Positions 13,801-20,751 of a stretch of 60,074 bases of DNA are shown here, one piece after another. The stretch is from Zelonia costaricensis (taxonomy: Eukaryota > Euglenozoa > Kinetoplastea > Trypanosomatida > Trypanosomatidae). The translations under genes and the position numbers were made by a program. The first letter of the stretch is position 1. Each line of letters starts with the position of its first letter. The stretch lies in assembly GCA_030849075.1 (NCBI GenBank), contig JASAOO010003427.1, forward strand, positions 1 to 60,074, read 5' to 3'. Below the pieces are notes generated by a model, which was not told the DNA's origin, made no database searches, and was given only the letters and a program-made list of their open reading frames with translations.

Positions 13801-16800
13801 GGCTACCTCAACCCCAAGCCAGAGGGGGTGCCCATCGAGGAGCTGCCGCTCGACACGGATGTCAAGTTCCACTCCATGGAGGTGGAGCGATCCAAGCTGA
13901 AGGCGCGCAAGGGGGAGGGCAGCGCGGCACGTGTGGCCGAGCTGGAGGGGCGGCTGAACGACCGCGCCGTCAGCCTGGCAAAGAAGCAGCTGGAGGAGGA
14001 CCTGCAGGGGCTGGACCGCGAGCCGCACGGCTATCCGCTCAAGTACTTGCGGCCCCACAGCGACGACGCCTTTGCAGCGCTGGTGCTGCCGCTGCGCCGC
14101 GCCAAGACGGAGACACCCGTGGAAGCCAGGAAAATTCGTGAGGCGCAGACAGCGCTGAACGCGCGGGCGCACGCGCTGGCTCGCGAGCGCATTGTCGCAG
14201 ACCGCGCGTGCCTAGACCAGGAGCCGGAGGGGGTGCCGCTGGTCCTTCTCCCGCTCGAGGACGACGCACGCTTCTCGACAGCGGAGAAGGAATTGCGCAT
14301 GCTGAAGACGGCGGACCGGCTGAACCCCCGCGCTATCGCCGACATGGAGGGCAAGATGAACGACCGGGCGCACGTGCTGGCGAAGGAGTACCTCGCGCAC
14401 AGCCGCGGCTTCCTCGACCAGGAGCCGGAGGGGGTGCCGCTGTCTGACATCCCGCTCGACGACGACGGCGAGTTCCGCACACGAGAGCGGGAGCGGCTGC
14501 AGCTGCTTGCGCACGGCGCCGCGCCGATGTCCTCGCAGCTGCGTGCCGCTGAGGAGCGCCTCAACGACCGCGCCCACACCCTCGCGGCGGAGGAGAAGGC
14601 GCGGTGCCGCGAGTTTCTGCGTGCGACCTCGTCGGACATCCCCAAGTCGCTCCTGGCGCTCGACGCGGACAAGGTCTTCGTGGCGAAGGAGAAGGAGCTG
14701 CGCCGGATGGTGCAACACGCCGACATGGGGCACACCGGCAACTCCGTCGCGGACCTCTGCCGCGAGCTGCAGGCCCGCGCGGATGAGGTCGGTGAGGCGC
14801 AGCTCAAGGGCGAGCGCGACAAGTACCTCGATGTGCAGCCCGAGGGCGTTGACCTGTGCGACATCCCGCTCGACGCGGACAGCGCCTTCCACGTCATGGA
14901 GGTGGAGCGGGCGGTGCTGCTCGCCCAGGACCCGGCTGGCAACCGCGGCGTCGCCGCCCAACTGGGCGCGCAACTCAACGCCCGCACACACGAGCTGGCA
15001 CAACAGATCGTCGCGAACGACCGCGGCTACTTGCCGGAGGAGGCGCACGGCATCCCGATCGCGGAGCTGCCGCTCGACATGGACAGCAAGTTCAAGAAGC
15101 TGGAGCGCCAGCGGCGGGCGCACAAGCGGTCGCCGAACATGAAGAAGGAGGTGGCGGCCGACGAGGAGGAGCTGCGCAACCGCGCAAGCGAGCTGGCACG
15201 CGAGGTGATTGCGCAGGACCTGGAGCCGCTCAAGGCAACCTACCGCGGCATCCCAAAGGAGGAGCTCAACCTGCACGCCGACCCGGGCTTCCGCGAGCTG
15301 GCGAAGAAGCGCCGCAAGCAGCGGGGCAAGGGGCGCGTCGAGGCGACCGAGATGGCGGCCCTCGAGGACGAGATGGAGCGCCGCGTGTGCGAGATCGCCG
15401 ACGACGTCATCGAGAACGAGCGCGCCTTCCTGGACCCCACGCCGGAGGGGATGCTGCTCGTTGATGTCCCGCTTGACAACGACCCGCCGTTCCAGCGGCT
15501 CGAGCAGGAGTACCGGCGCCGCTCCAAGGACCCGCGCTCGGCGAGGCAGAACCGCGAGGTGCTGCGCGAGCTGGTGGAGGAGATGAACCTGCGCTCGCAC
15601 ACGCTGGCCCGCATGGAGTTTGCGAAGCAGCGCGGCTTCATGGACCCCGAGCCCGAGGGAGTGCCGCTGGCGGAGCTGGGCCTCGACGAGGACCCGGAGT
15701 TCAAGGAGGCTGAAATCGCGCGTTACCGCACAAACCGGATGGAGGCGCCGGTGCTGGCTACGGTGACCGAGGCGGAGAGCCGCATGCGGCGGCGCGCGTA
15801 CGAGCTGGCGCGGGCGATGCTGGCGGCGGACCGCGCCTTCCTCGACCCCGAGCCGGAGGGGGTCGCGCTTGAGGTGCTGCCGCTCGACTCCGACAAGGAG
15901 TTCGGCGACCTCGCACGTGAGCGGCGCCGCCGCAAGAAGGCGCTCAAGGCCGGCATGGGCGAGGCCGAGGTGCGCGCCGTGGAGGAGAAGATGAACGTGC
16001 GGGCCCACGAGATGGCGAAGGAGTTCCTCGAGGTGGAGCGGTCGTTCCTGCAGCGCGAGCCGGAGGGCGTGCCGCTGGCTGACCTGCCACTGAACAGCGA
16101 CGCCCCCTTCCGCGCGATGGAGAAGGAGCGGCTGTGGCTGAAACGCGACCCCCTCGGCAACGCGGCGGCGATCGCGGCGAAGCAGGCGGACCTCGAGGAC
16201 CGCGCGCGCGTCGTGGCGAAGGAGATGCTGCGCAAGGAGCGGGCGTTTCTGGAGCCGGAGCCACTCGGGGTGCCGCTCGAGGAGCTGCCGCTGAACTACG
16301 ACGAGCTGCTGAACCCGGTGGAGCGGCGCCGCCGCGCGCTCCGCCTCGACCCGAAGCGCAACCACGAGTCGATCCGGGCGTGCGAGGAGCAGATGGCGGA
16401 CTTGGTCGCCCAGATCGCGTCCAACTTTGTGGACAAGGAGCGGGCCTTCCTTGACCAGTCCCCGGAAGGCGTCCCGCTGCGCTACTTGCCGCTCAGCTCG
16501 GACCGCGAGTTCCACGAGAAGGAGCTGCAGCGCCGCCGGCTGCGCCAGCGGCCCGAGAAGAACCACGCCGAAATCGCGGAGACGGAGCGGCGGATGAACG
16601 ACCGGGTGCACGCGCTGGCCAAGGATCTCGTGCTGAAGGGGCGTGCCTTCCTGCACCCCGAGCCGTGCGGCGTGCCGATCGCCGAGGTGCCTCTGAACGG
16701 CGACGAGCACTTCCGCAAGATGGAGGAGCAGCGGCGCGCACTCAAGGAGGCGGGTCGCAGCGCCGCGTCGGTCAAGGCGATCGAAGAGCGGCTCAACGAG

Positions 16801-19386
16801 CGAGCCGAGGCGCTCGCGCAGGAGTTGCTAGACACGGAGCGCGCCTTCATGGACCGCGCCCCGCTCGGCATCCCGCTCGGCGACCTGCCTCTCAACTCGG
16901 ACAGGCGAATGCGCGAGATTGAGCGTACGCGGCGGCAGCTGCGCCGGACGGACCCGGACGGCGCAGCTCACAACATCGCGGTGCTGGAGGCTGGAATGGA
17001 CGCGCGCGCCTACGAGCTGGCCGACCAGCTGCTGTCGAGCGACCGCGGCTTCCTCGAGCAGGAGCCGTGCGGGGTGCCGCTCGCTGACCTGCCGCTGCAC
17101 ACCGACTCGGACTTCCACGAGACAGAGCTGGCGCGCTTCCGGGCGAAGAAGCGGGGCTCTGCCGATGTCGCCGGGATGGAGCGGAAGATGAACGACCGGG
17201 TGCAGGAGCTGGCGGCGGTCTTCATCAAGCAGGAGCGCGCGTACCTGGACCAGGAGCCGCAGGGCATCCCGCTGTCGCGGCTCCCGCTCGACACGGACGC
17301 GCCGTTCCACTCGATGGAGCTGGAGCGGCGGCGGCTCAAGCGCAGCGGCGAAAACGCGTCGCAGGTGCTCGAGCTCGAGCACCTGTTGAATCGCCGTGCG
17401 CATCAGCTGGCGATGGAGATTCGCGGGTGGCAGGATGCCGAGTTCCACGAGGCCAACGCGCACGTCGCCGAGCAGTGGGTGCGCGTGTGCGACCTCTACC
17501 CGGAGCGGCGCTACGAGCCACTCGAGCCGGTCGCCCCCGCGCTGGACGACGCCGTGTCGGCGCCGCAGGACATCGGCTACCTCGTGCCCTTCCTCGCCGC
17601 CCTCTCGCGGCACCCGATCCTCCTGCAGCGGCTCATGGCGACGAAGGAGTCGCCGGTGAATGCGCCGTACACGTTCATCTTCTTCGACCCACACAGCAAC
17701 CCCGTCTACGTGGACGTCGACGACCGCGTGCCGTGCACCGGGGCGGGCGAGCCGAAGTTTGTGCAGTCGCCGTACCACTTGTGGTACCCTCTCCTGCTGG
17801 AGAAGGCGTACGCCAAGTTTGTCGGCGGGTACGAGCAGCTGGACAACTGCACGTCGCTGGAGACGCTGCGCGACCTGACGGGCCGGCCGGTGACGCACAC
17901 CCCGTTCGACCCGAAGCTGGCCGAGGCGGCCAACCTTGGTGACTACACCTCCGTGGAGTTCTGGGCCGGCGTCGCCGAGGACCTCGCACGCGGCGACGTT
18001 GTCGTGTGCACCTCCAACACCGAGGTGCCCGACGGCATCCACCCGTTGTGCAGCTACGCCCTTGTCGGCGTCGTCATCACGCTGGACGGCTCCACAAACC
18101 CCTCCGATGTTGTGATCAAGCTGGAAAACTCGTACCGCGGCGACGAGCCCGTCTACACCGGCCCACTGTGCCAGACGGACGTCAACTGGAACTTGGCGCT
18201 GCAGCGCATCTGCCAGTACGACCCGTCGCGCGACGACATCCTGTACCTGCCGCTGCCCACCTTCCTGCGCAACTTCTCCAGCCTGCAGACGTGCCACATC
18301 AACTGCGGCGACCGTCTCACCGCGACGGGCACGTGGGACAGCCGCACGAGCGGCGGCAACCCCAAGTTCACGAGCTTCCGCAACAACCCCGTGTACGTGC
18401 TGCACAACAGCAGCTCGAGGCCGGCGACGGTGCTGGCGGAGCTGCGCCACGAGGCGCCGCAGTTTGTGGACCCCGAAGGGCTCAGCCACTACCCGCAGTC
18501 CGGCATCGTCCTGATGGAGCCGACCTCCAGTACGGCACCACCGACGCCGCTGATCACGAACAGCACCGCCCGCTTCCTGCAGAAGGGCGTCATGCTCGAC
18601 TCGCGCGAGGTGTGCAGCCTGATGGAGGTCCCGGCGAGCAGCTCCTGTCTGCTCATTCCGTACACCTCGCGGGTCGGCCAGCAGGGCTCCTTCTACCTCT
18701 CTGTCTACCCCGGCTTCGCAAAGGTGTCGCTGACGCCGCTCCAGTACTGCGGGCTGTCCCGCGAGCCAAAGAGCGCGTCTGTGACCCTGCGGCCGGGCGA
18801 GGAGGGCCAGCGCATCGACTTCACCGTCAGCACGCCCTGCGACGTGCATGTGCTGCTGCGGCAGGAGAAGACCAGCGACCGGCAGGCCGCCAGCTGGGGC
18901 GACGTGATCGCCGACGACGACGTTGTCATGGTCGCCTTCAACGACCAGGCCATGAAGCTCACCTCCTCAGGCGACGCGACGAACGCGCGCGAGCACTCGC
19001 TCGTCTTCAAGGCCGACAAGCCCGGCTACTACTCCCTTCTCGTCACCTCGCCCAACCGCCCCGTCTCGGGCGACAACCCGTGCACGGTGAGCATATACAC
19101 CCCCAAACGCGTCCTCGTCAAGTTCGTGCCGCCCCCGGTCGGCGCGCGGCCGCTGCAGCAGAGTCGGTTCCCCACGCTGCCGCGGAAGGGCGCGCGGCCT
19201 CCTGCAGGTGGCAACGGCGCCGCCGGAGCCGCCGCAGGCCGGCGCGCGCGCGGGGCGGCGACGGCGTCGCGGCCGTCGAAGCAGCGTCAGCGCGACGAGA
19301 GTCTGCCGCCGATTCGCAGCGGCGGGGCCGTAACGCTGACACCGCGCTCCAGGTCGAACGCCGAGTCGTCGTCGTACAGCTACTAG
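1861..19386 (+). CDS. Giant calpain-like protein with central repeat array
   Basis: This 5841-residue protein belongs to the calpain-like cysteine peptidase family that is expanded in trypanosomatids, where many members lack peptidase residues and are tied to the cytoskeleton. The ATG at 1861 is the first in-frame ATG. Module 1 (about residues 15-600) and module 2 (about 625-1200) each have a calpain core, with the conserved LLLEKAYAKFY stretch, followed by beta-sandwich-like domain III sequence. An acidic linker joins them. About 59 repeats of 65-70 residues fill roughly 1209-5189. Module 3 follows (about 5190-5750), then a basic Ser/Arg-rich tail. Module 1 keeps the nucleophile-position Cys63 and Asn246 but has Gln where the His should be. 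Module 2 keeps Cys679 and Asn861, with a His837 one position off register. Module 3 has Val5242 in place of Cys. It is therefore probably a scaffold rather than an efficient protease; this is inferred from motif positions. The reading frame is uninterrupted. Confidence 0.95.
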   Translation: MAPFTEVPDSNVPFKDTEFIASSQHVSDQWVSIRELYPGGAGQPLLPDTFSRDQFGQGNHYECFMLSALATLVRFPDAIRRCFVSKKVRKDGRYTFQFFRGGEWVKVEIDDTIPLEDDDVLYTQSPTEHWWPLLLEKAYAKFYTSYDHLEGCTLLEAFHDLTGHPVLNIPMQVKLAKSAGVDIEDGQYWLAMGECLQRGDYVSSALTKNTELEAMGMQSEQQYAMLAIFSLTGSSALDDIVVHLHNPFEDDEFGYSGPLNKNDSKWTAKQRQQYPVDDRHSIFIPLRTFLKHTNSIQYCFMSTVNDEPQLYSASWKGRSAGGNPTFVSWRENPLFLIRNAGETDVKYVSIIQQVDQRRTADPEKGTSYVQCGMVVSRSTYPNPIPTFWVTGNNHKTIFKSLFLNSREVANTITIPAQSTCYLVPSCMQRGIEGQFKLLLYHFKDQNYAQLSVERLAIPQIDWANPAKEDVQLQQKEKERVDFYVDEASDVHILMHQTKPYVRKSGGDAMTEDYMGMYLYDDTDRRVNGVHAATNFREISIIHHVPRSGRYAISITCPRANSEVPAYVTVVATPAAHARIVEAPEDAGMFDDEDVIDEGEEEAVANPIDYTPIELPVNEVVAVEDSSMPYEDKRFYMDNRDATSEPWVHIGDLYPEGKTKPLLPEQLSRDQFEQGDHYNCSTLTGFAAMVERHPDVIRNCFISKKPRKDGRYTFQFHRYGQWVKVEIDDRIPTVEGDTVFCRSPTRHWWPLLLEKAYAKFYTLFQNLEDISQGEVFHDFTGRPCLTVSTDPSVASVHMSYFTEVPYWSELAHDLPHLSVTALASGAEAEEYGLLDGQHYAVMDVIVLPDAQHVSDVLVKMYNPYVEAQYSGPMNAEDASWTDELRSRLRPEENSHAFFIPANSFAGAFSELQMGYVGGLAEPSWHFNSEWAQGTNGGDTLLISWRENPLYVFTNSTDDIVQFVAMLRQPDQRHVLHTLPNQELNYPKKALSIAEANPSAEGIPTHLVTADNHHFIHRGSPVPVREVTDVLTVPPQSLCYVVGHCNNRCVSKFLFSYWFKDAADAEKLDIRRYRPAVAKHQPAIAHVDLYNRAKERVDFLVDTPTQVHAVLRQEKLFTNAQGGDVVAEDHVGVYLYDLQNKRIKGIQSAMTYRELSLVTELEKPGHYIFFCTCPRGNGNVPCRVEICAVEEAHVRITDPPDDAAALDELDMAFLESKPEGLPLSKLPLETDQQYQDDLAALRRLLAGPAPDPEEVQQLKNRLNQRVHELAKELIASERSQYLHGQDLEAMKPLLDDDEEYIGAELERYNLKQDPRNAYKVAAQEDKLRGLADGVAERVRSTDIGFIEPRPEGIAREDIPFATDPVFADMLRELARLRCHPGENASAIADVEEKMSERTRELAHAMHAAERGYLDPEPEGVPLALLPLNSDDEFCAMEDELRALHRASPADTAAIAALQAKLNARAHALAHELKVNERARFLASDGAAVDSGALDADPEFTAMEMERMRLRLEDPEKNAAAIADLEHQLNNKAAAITEDVKAKERAFLEQRGVELDLLTLTLDRNSSFRRREDELRELRKDPVKNAAAIEALEEEMVQAALQLAAALKRQLRPQYLQAEYEGRPAASLRLDDDEAFHAAEAAYLQARASGKADPETLQRLADAMNARAAELAHRANVADRSKYLPKAVRGVPLRALPLDDDDEFQRLEQARAHALCTPGKADDIAELEERLRARADELAHARLADDRALLDQSPEGIPLACLGLDADELFRAKEEQRASLQADGQAVANRAAIAALADSMNQQVHEMAKKLKQSHIKECVPEQVRGIPRELLPLLDDSTAAEVIATRASSDQATVSAKQGAALKARARELADATIADVRSRLDAAPLQVPLADLPLDEDEVFKALEVEAVQERQRDPQCTTATGRDAIEALNGRACELAEQQCWGEREAFMNATPEGRALRSLPLNTDPAFLAAEARHRAAAKDAAADASSLSPLKAAMETRARQLALEANKKERPTYMPASVRGVPLAALPLDDDEDFRQLERRRAMAQRDPRQLASVAGLEEALRARADEVVEGLLQNDRAFLDAKPEGVPLRQVPIDSDHAFRQLEEQRAQTRSSAAASPSAAARVSAIEAKMNERAHELAKAVKAALRARLEQTALGVPLNELPLDSDVTFNSTEEKCRDAEVAGDAAAATAARAALNERAVELAAEMHQRDRAMLEQCPEGVPLEALPVNSDPAFLELEGDARATTNGLRVSNQAPRGSDASKLAALTAALNERARDLAHESRLAYCDAAPEGVPLASLQLATEPAFLRKEEERRQLMTRHGADAEPVLACNAELRGMANDIARERVQGDRSYLDPEPEGVALKELPLDTDPAFHQMEVERAKLKAESGSAAATKAKALEERLNARAHELATQQKQEDLRGLDAAPSGIPLAMLQPHTDPVFAGLVDQLRELRLNGNAANADAVRRLTTEMNERCHKLARNQVAGDRAFLDEAPEGVPLALLPLDKDAAFRELETKRANLKALDPVRNATAMRELEGKLSERVHELAKGRLAQELDGIDPAPFGVPLSVLQPYQDAEFMKEVAELRQLPTTDKGDDSVAVIKAGMEERCQAMAHDLLEKDRGYLHVNPKNVPLSLLPLASDEAFHGTEVRRALLKAENPHRNAEKIAELEGQLNLRAMELAEARRAQDLAGLDPEPNGVPLRVIDPHSDAAFAKMVDQRRALEARAGAAGGAAVPPKPSSSPELARLVAAMNDRAHELARGMLEGDRAYLDREPEGVPLHELPLDSDVIFRDLEVERASAKAADPKRNVAKIKELELKLNDRALELAKLQKAEDLHGINPAPRGVPLELLKPHDDPLFAEQVQQMRGMKRNPPRDINEKARHLDDMNSRAHELADKVLVRDYLDPSPEGVPLAELPLDSDAKFHDMEVERATLKLSDPRRQADRIASLSAALNQRAAELAKRQRVADLASVEEAPHGLAKELLGLHTDVEGARLIDDLRQLRKAPPNTSDALPRKESELNERAFAVANALLAGDRANYLDPRPHNIPLEDLPLDKDELFHTLEVERAALRATDPVRNATAIRNTEGMLNDRAYQLAEMVMDEDLAHFPPNYCGIRTKDLKPHSDRLFSEAAEKRRHRVREPSVTFKEDLEQIMDDRLNELAREQKEGDLYFMNPAPEGVLLADLPLATDDTFNQLRYKRQQLREADPMANRGAITGLEDEMNHRATMLAREVLSSDFDGVDKLPLGIPLDLLKPREDSEVARLIPELRRAKRSTQLRSKAAGLQARLSERVHALAAVALEEGREDYLDANPEGVPLELLPLRTDEAFHDGEVERAILRLQDPARNGGVMAQLEQRLNLRAHELALAQKKEDLAGLEPAPRDVPLEVLRPHDDPKLSALIKDVRVLKTEPSRNADKIRWQRQQMDERAMELATLALNGDRGYLAEEPLGVPLAVLPLDADATFHDTEVARAVAKRQLHPDKHAVARLEHDLNARAAELAAQQLRGDLEGLEPAPLGVPLTLLKPHSSPAFAELLPELRRLVKDATRNAARLKQVRGMANERNFELAEDFLAQDRPTYLDTEPEGLPLALLPLTADEEFKGLENKRLHLMAKQAAGEPVSGTEKAALEKRLNDRAHEVAIDQLRKDRAYLDPFPEGVPLAILPLDTDPAFRRLEAARAAAKGRHAKTQAGDLEDQLNARAHELAIEQKAEDLRGLEQSPRDIPLAMLNPHQDAQFGQLVDELRQLKAAAGDHHKPIKDTQEHMNQRSRALADEAMKADRRYLAPRPEGVPLSRLPLDTDAAFHALEVERAKLKLTDPKKQQRRIAELEDQLCSRAEELAKAVKSVDLRPLTQAPRGIPVELLGLHNDAKFGALLSEMEQLPAHRSSDTVAPLISSMNECAVAAADRMLRGDRGYLDREPEGVPLAQLPLDDDVPFHEMEVERAVLKAQDPIKNASTISDLEDQLNARAHQLACAELADDRGYLNPKPEGVPIEELPLDTDVKFHSMEVERSKLKARKGEGSAARVAELEGRLNDRAVSLAKKQLEEDLQGLDREPHGYPLKYLRPHSDDAFAALVLPLRRAKTETPVEARKIREAQTALNARAHALARERIVADRACLDQEPEGVPLVLLPLEDDARFSTAEKELRMLKTADRLNPRAIADMEGKMNDRAHVLAKEYLAHSRGFLDQEPEGVPLSDIPLDDDGEFRTRERERLQLLAHGAAPMSSQLRAAEERLNDRAHTLAAEEKARCREFLRATSSDIPKSLLALDADKVFVAKEKELRRMVQHADMGHTGNSVADLCRELQARADEVGEAQLKGERDKYLDVQPEGVDLCDIPLDADSAFHVMEVERAVLLAQDPAGNRGVAAQLGAQLNARTHELAQQIVANDRGYLPEEAHGIPIAELPLDMDSKFKKLERQRRAHKRSPNMKKEVAADEEELRNRASELAREVIAQDLEPLKATYRGIPKEELNLHADPGFRELAKKRRKQRGKGRVEATEMAALEDEMERRVCEIADDVIENERAFLDPTPEGMLLVDVPLDNDPPFQRLEQEYRRRSKDPRSARQNREVLRELVEEMNLRSHTLARMEFAKQRGFMDPEPEGVPLAELGLDEDPEFKEAEIARYRTNRMEAPVLATVTEAESRMRRRAYELARAMLAADRAFLDPEPEGVALEVLPLDSDKEFGDLARERRRRKKALKAGMGEAEVRAVEEKMNVRAHEMAKEFLEVERSFLQREPEGVPLADLPLNSDAPFRAMEKERLWLKRDPLGNAAAIAAKQADLEDRARVVAKEMLRKERAFLEPEPLGVPLEELPLNYDELLNPVERRRRALRLDPKRNHESIRACEEQMADLVAQIASNFVDKERAFLDQSPEGVPLRYLPLSSDREFHEKELQRRRLRQRPEKNHAEIAETERRMNDRVHALAKDLVLKGRAFLHPEPCGVPIAEVPLNGDEHFRKMEEQRRALKEAGRSAASVKAIEERLNERAEALAQELLDTERAFMDRAPLGIPLGDLPLNSDRRMREIERTRRQLRRTDPDGAAHNIAVLEAGMDARAYELADQLLSSDRGFLEQEPCGVPLADLPLHTDSDFHETELARFRAKKRGSADVAGMERKMNDRVQELAAVFIKQERAYLDQEPQGIPLSRLPLDTDAPFHSMELERRRLKRSGENASQVLELEHLLNRRAHQLAMEIRGWQDAEFHEANAHVAEQWVRVCDLYPERRYEPLEPVAPALDDAVSAPQDIGYLVPFLAALSRHPILLQRLMATKESPVNAPYTFIFFDPHSNPVYVDVDDRVPCTGAGEPKFVQSPYHLWYPLLLEKAYAKFVGGYEQLDNCTSLETLRDLTGRPVTHTPFDPKLAEAANLGDYTSVEFWAGVAEDLARGDVVVCTSNTEVPDGIHPLCSYALVGVVITLDGSTNPSDVVIKLENSYRGDEPVYTGPLCQTDVNWNLALQRICQYDPSRDDILYLPLPTFLRNFSSLQTCHINCGDRLTATGTWDSRTSGGNPKFTSFRNNPVYVLHNSSSRPATVLAELRHEAPQFVDPEGLSHYPQSGIVLMEPTSSTAPPTPLITNSTARFLQKGVMLDSREVCSLMEVPASSSCLLIPYTSRVGQQGSFYLSVYPGFAKVSLTPLQYCGLSREPKSASVTLRPGEEGQRIDFTVSTPCDVHVLLRQEKTSDRQAASWGDVIADDDVVMVAFNDQAMKLTSSGDATNAREHSLVFKADKPGYYSLLVTSPNRPVSGDNPCTVSIYTPKRVLVKFVPPPVGARPLQQSRFPTLPRKGARPPAGGNGAAGAAAGRRARGAATASRPSKQRQRDESLPPIRSGGAVTLTPRSRSNAESSSYSY
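5485..17427 (+). repeat. Array of about 59 coding repeats, 65-70 residues each
   Basis: Each unit has an aromatic/Leu-Asp start, a PEGVPL-like core, then LPLD-x-D, a charged helix with EVERA-like sequence and a closing LNxRAHELA-like helix. I counted 59 cores by eye. Early units (about 1-13) are the most diverged. In the middle, LPLD-x-D units alternate with units reading KPH-x-D or QPH-x-D. The helices suggest an extended, spectrin-like or coiled rod. No two units appear identical over their full length, so this is an old array and not a collapsed satellite. Confidence 0.9.
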
Positions 19387-20281
19387 ACGCGCCTGCACGT
19401 TTGCGACATTCGACGTGGTGGAGGCCGGCGTGCGGCGTGCCGCGCGCTCGCTTCTGTTGCGGTCCGCCGTCTCTCCAATCGATGTTCGTAGATGGTGTCT
19501 GCCCTTTCAGGTGAAGGTGTGTAGTGCGTGCGTTTCTGTGTCCTGATGTGCATCTCTCTCTCTCTGCATGTTTTTACGGATCAGTTTCCGTTTGGGACGC
19601 CATCAAAACTCGCGCCGCGCCGCACCGCCTCGCACCAGTCGCGTTCGGTTTGAGGGAACTGAACGTCGTGCCCAGGTGCGTCTCGACGGAGCGGCGGCCA
19701 CACGGCGGTGAAGTGCGAAGCCTTGTCGAGTCGCAGGCCGCCGTGCCCAGACGTGGAAACCCACAGCGGTGCGTGAAGCGCCTCTGCTCCCATTCTTGTC
19801 CACAAGGCGCCATCGTCGCCGGAGGTCTGTGCACTTCGCTTTTTGTTTTCTTTTGCGCGCCGCGCCGTGTCCCTGGCACTGGTGTAGTAGAAGGCAAGCG
19901 ATCCGCGCAAGCCTTCGTTGCTGCAATGCCCACGCCTCACGCAGCGTGAGAGGTAAAAAGGGGGGGGTAGGGGAGGGAGAGAGCGAGAGAAGCAATATGT
20001 GTGCGTGTGCTTGCGTGGTGGTGAAGTCTCGGCGTCTCACCTGAGCTCGTCGCCAGGACGCGTTAGAGAGGCAAAAAGGAAGAGCAGCGCTCTGTCGTGC
20101 GTTTGGGCCAGCGGCTCAGGGTGGGTTTGAGGGAACCCGCCCTAGTTCTGTCGCTTCCTCCCCAGTGCACCGCCTTCCGCACCACTCCACGCCTCTCCCA
20201 CACATTGAGCACCGCTCTTCTCCTTTCCTCTTTACCAACCCTCCTGTCGAGCGGATCGGGTGCGGGTTCAGGTGGAGAGGA

Positions 20282-20307
20282 GGGAGGGAGGGAGGGAGGG
20301 AGGGGGG
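20282..20307 (+). repeat. GGGA tandem repeat, G-quadruplex motif
   Basis: Five GGG triplets separated by single A bases are followed by a G6 run. Short loops and more than four G tracts make a very stable quadruplex likely in DNA or, being on the sense strand, in the RNA. It lies about 900 bp after the calpain-like stop. Confidence 0.8.
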
Positions 20308-20636
20308 AGTGAGGCGGTTCGAACGACCTTGCTAGGCTCCTTCTCGCCAGGAAAGGTGGTCTGCTCAAGTGCAGTACTCGATTACTTTTTCCCACCCTTT
20401 CAAGCGTTGAGAGTCCGCCTCGTTCTTCTTTTTTTTTTCTTTGCCTTTCTCGTTGTCCTTGCAGTGTGCGGTTGCCGCGACGGGCCCCGGCTCGGAGCTC
20501 TTTCGGTCCGGTTGCGCGTTTTCCTGTGCTGCAGCTTACTTCTGTATCCCAAGCTGCCCTCCTCCCCCTGTGCCCCCCCCCCCCGTCCCCCCGCGCCTTC
20601 TTCGAACGATGTACTTCAATGTGTATTCACCTGTTT

Positions 20637-20751
20637 GTTCTCATCTTCCACACCCACACTGTTCATGCTCTCGAAACTTGCCGAGAACGCAAANGTTCTC
20701 ATCTTCCACACCCACACTGTTCATGCTCTTGAAACTTGCCGAGAACGCAAA
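20637..20751. other. 57-bp duplication flanking a single N (probable assembly gap)
   Basis: Bases 20637-20693 and 20695-20751 are the same 57-bp sequence with one C/T difference, separated only by the N at 20694. This is the pattern left when two overlapping contig ends are joined without merging. The true chromosome probably has one copy. Confidence 0.8.

Noticed and set aside
14212..16710. Minus-strand open frame (832 residues), with similar ones at 8677-10206 and 16828-18849
   Set aside because: These mirror the coding repeats; their apparent repeats derive from the sense-strand PEGVPL units.
5485..17427. CRISPR array or satellite DNA
   Set aside because: The repeats are of coding length, in one continuous frame, and vary as protein repeats do; there are no spacers.
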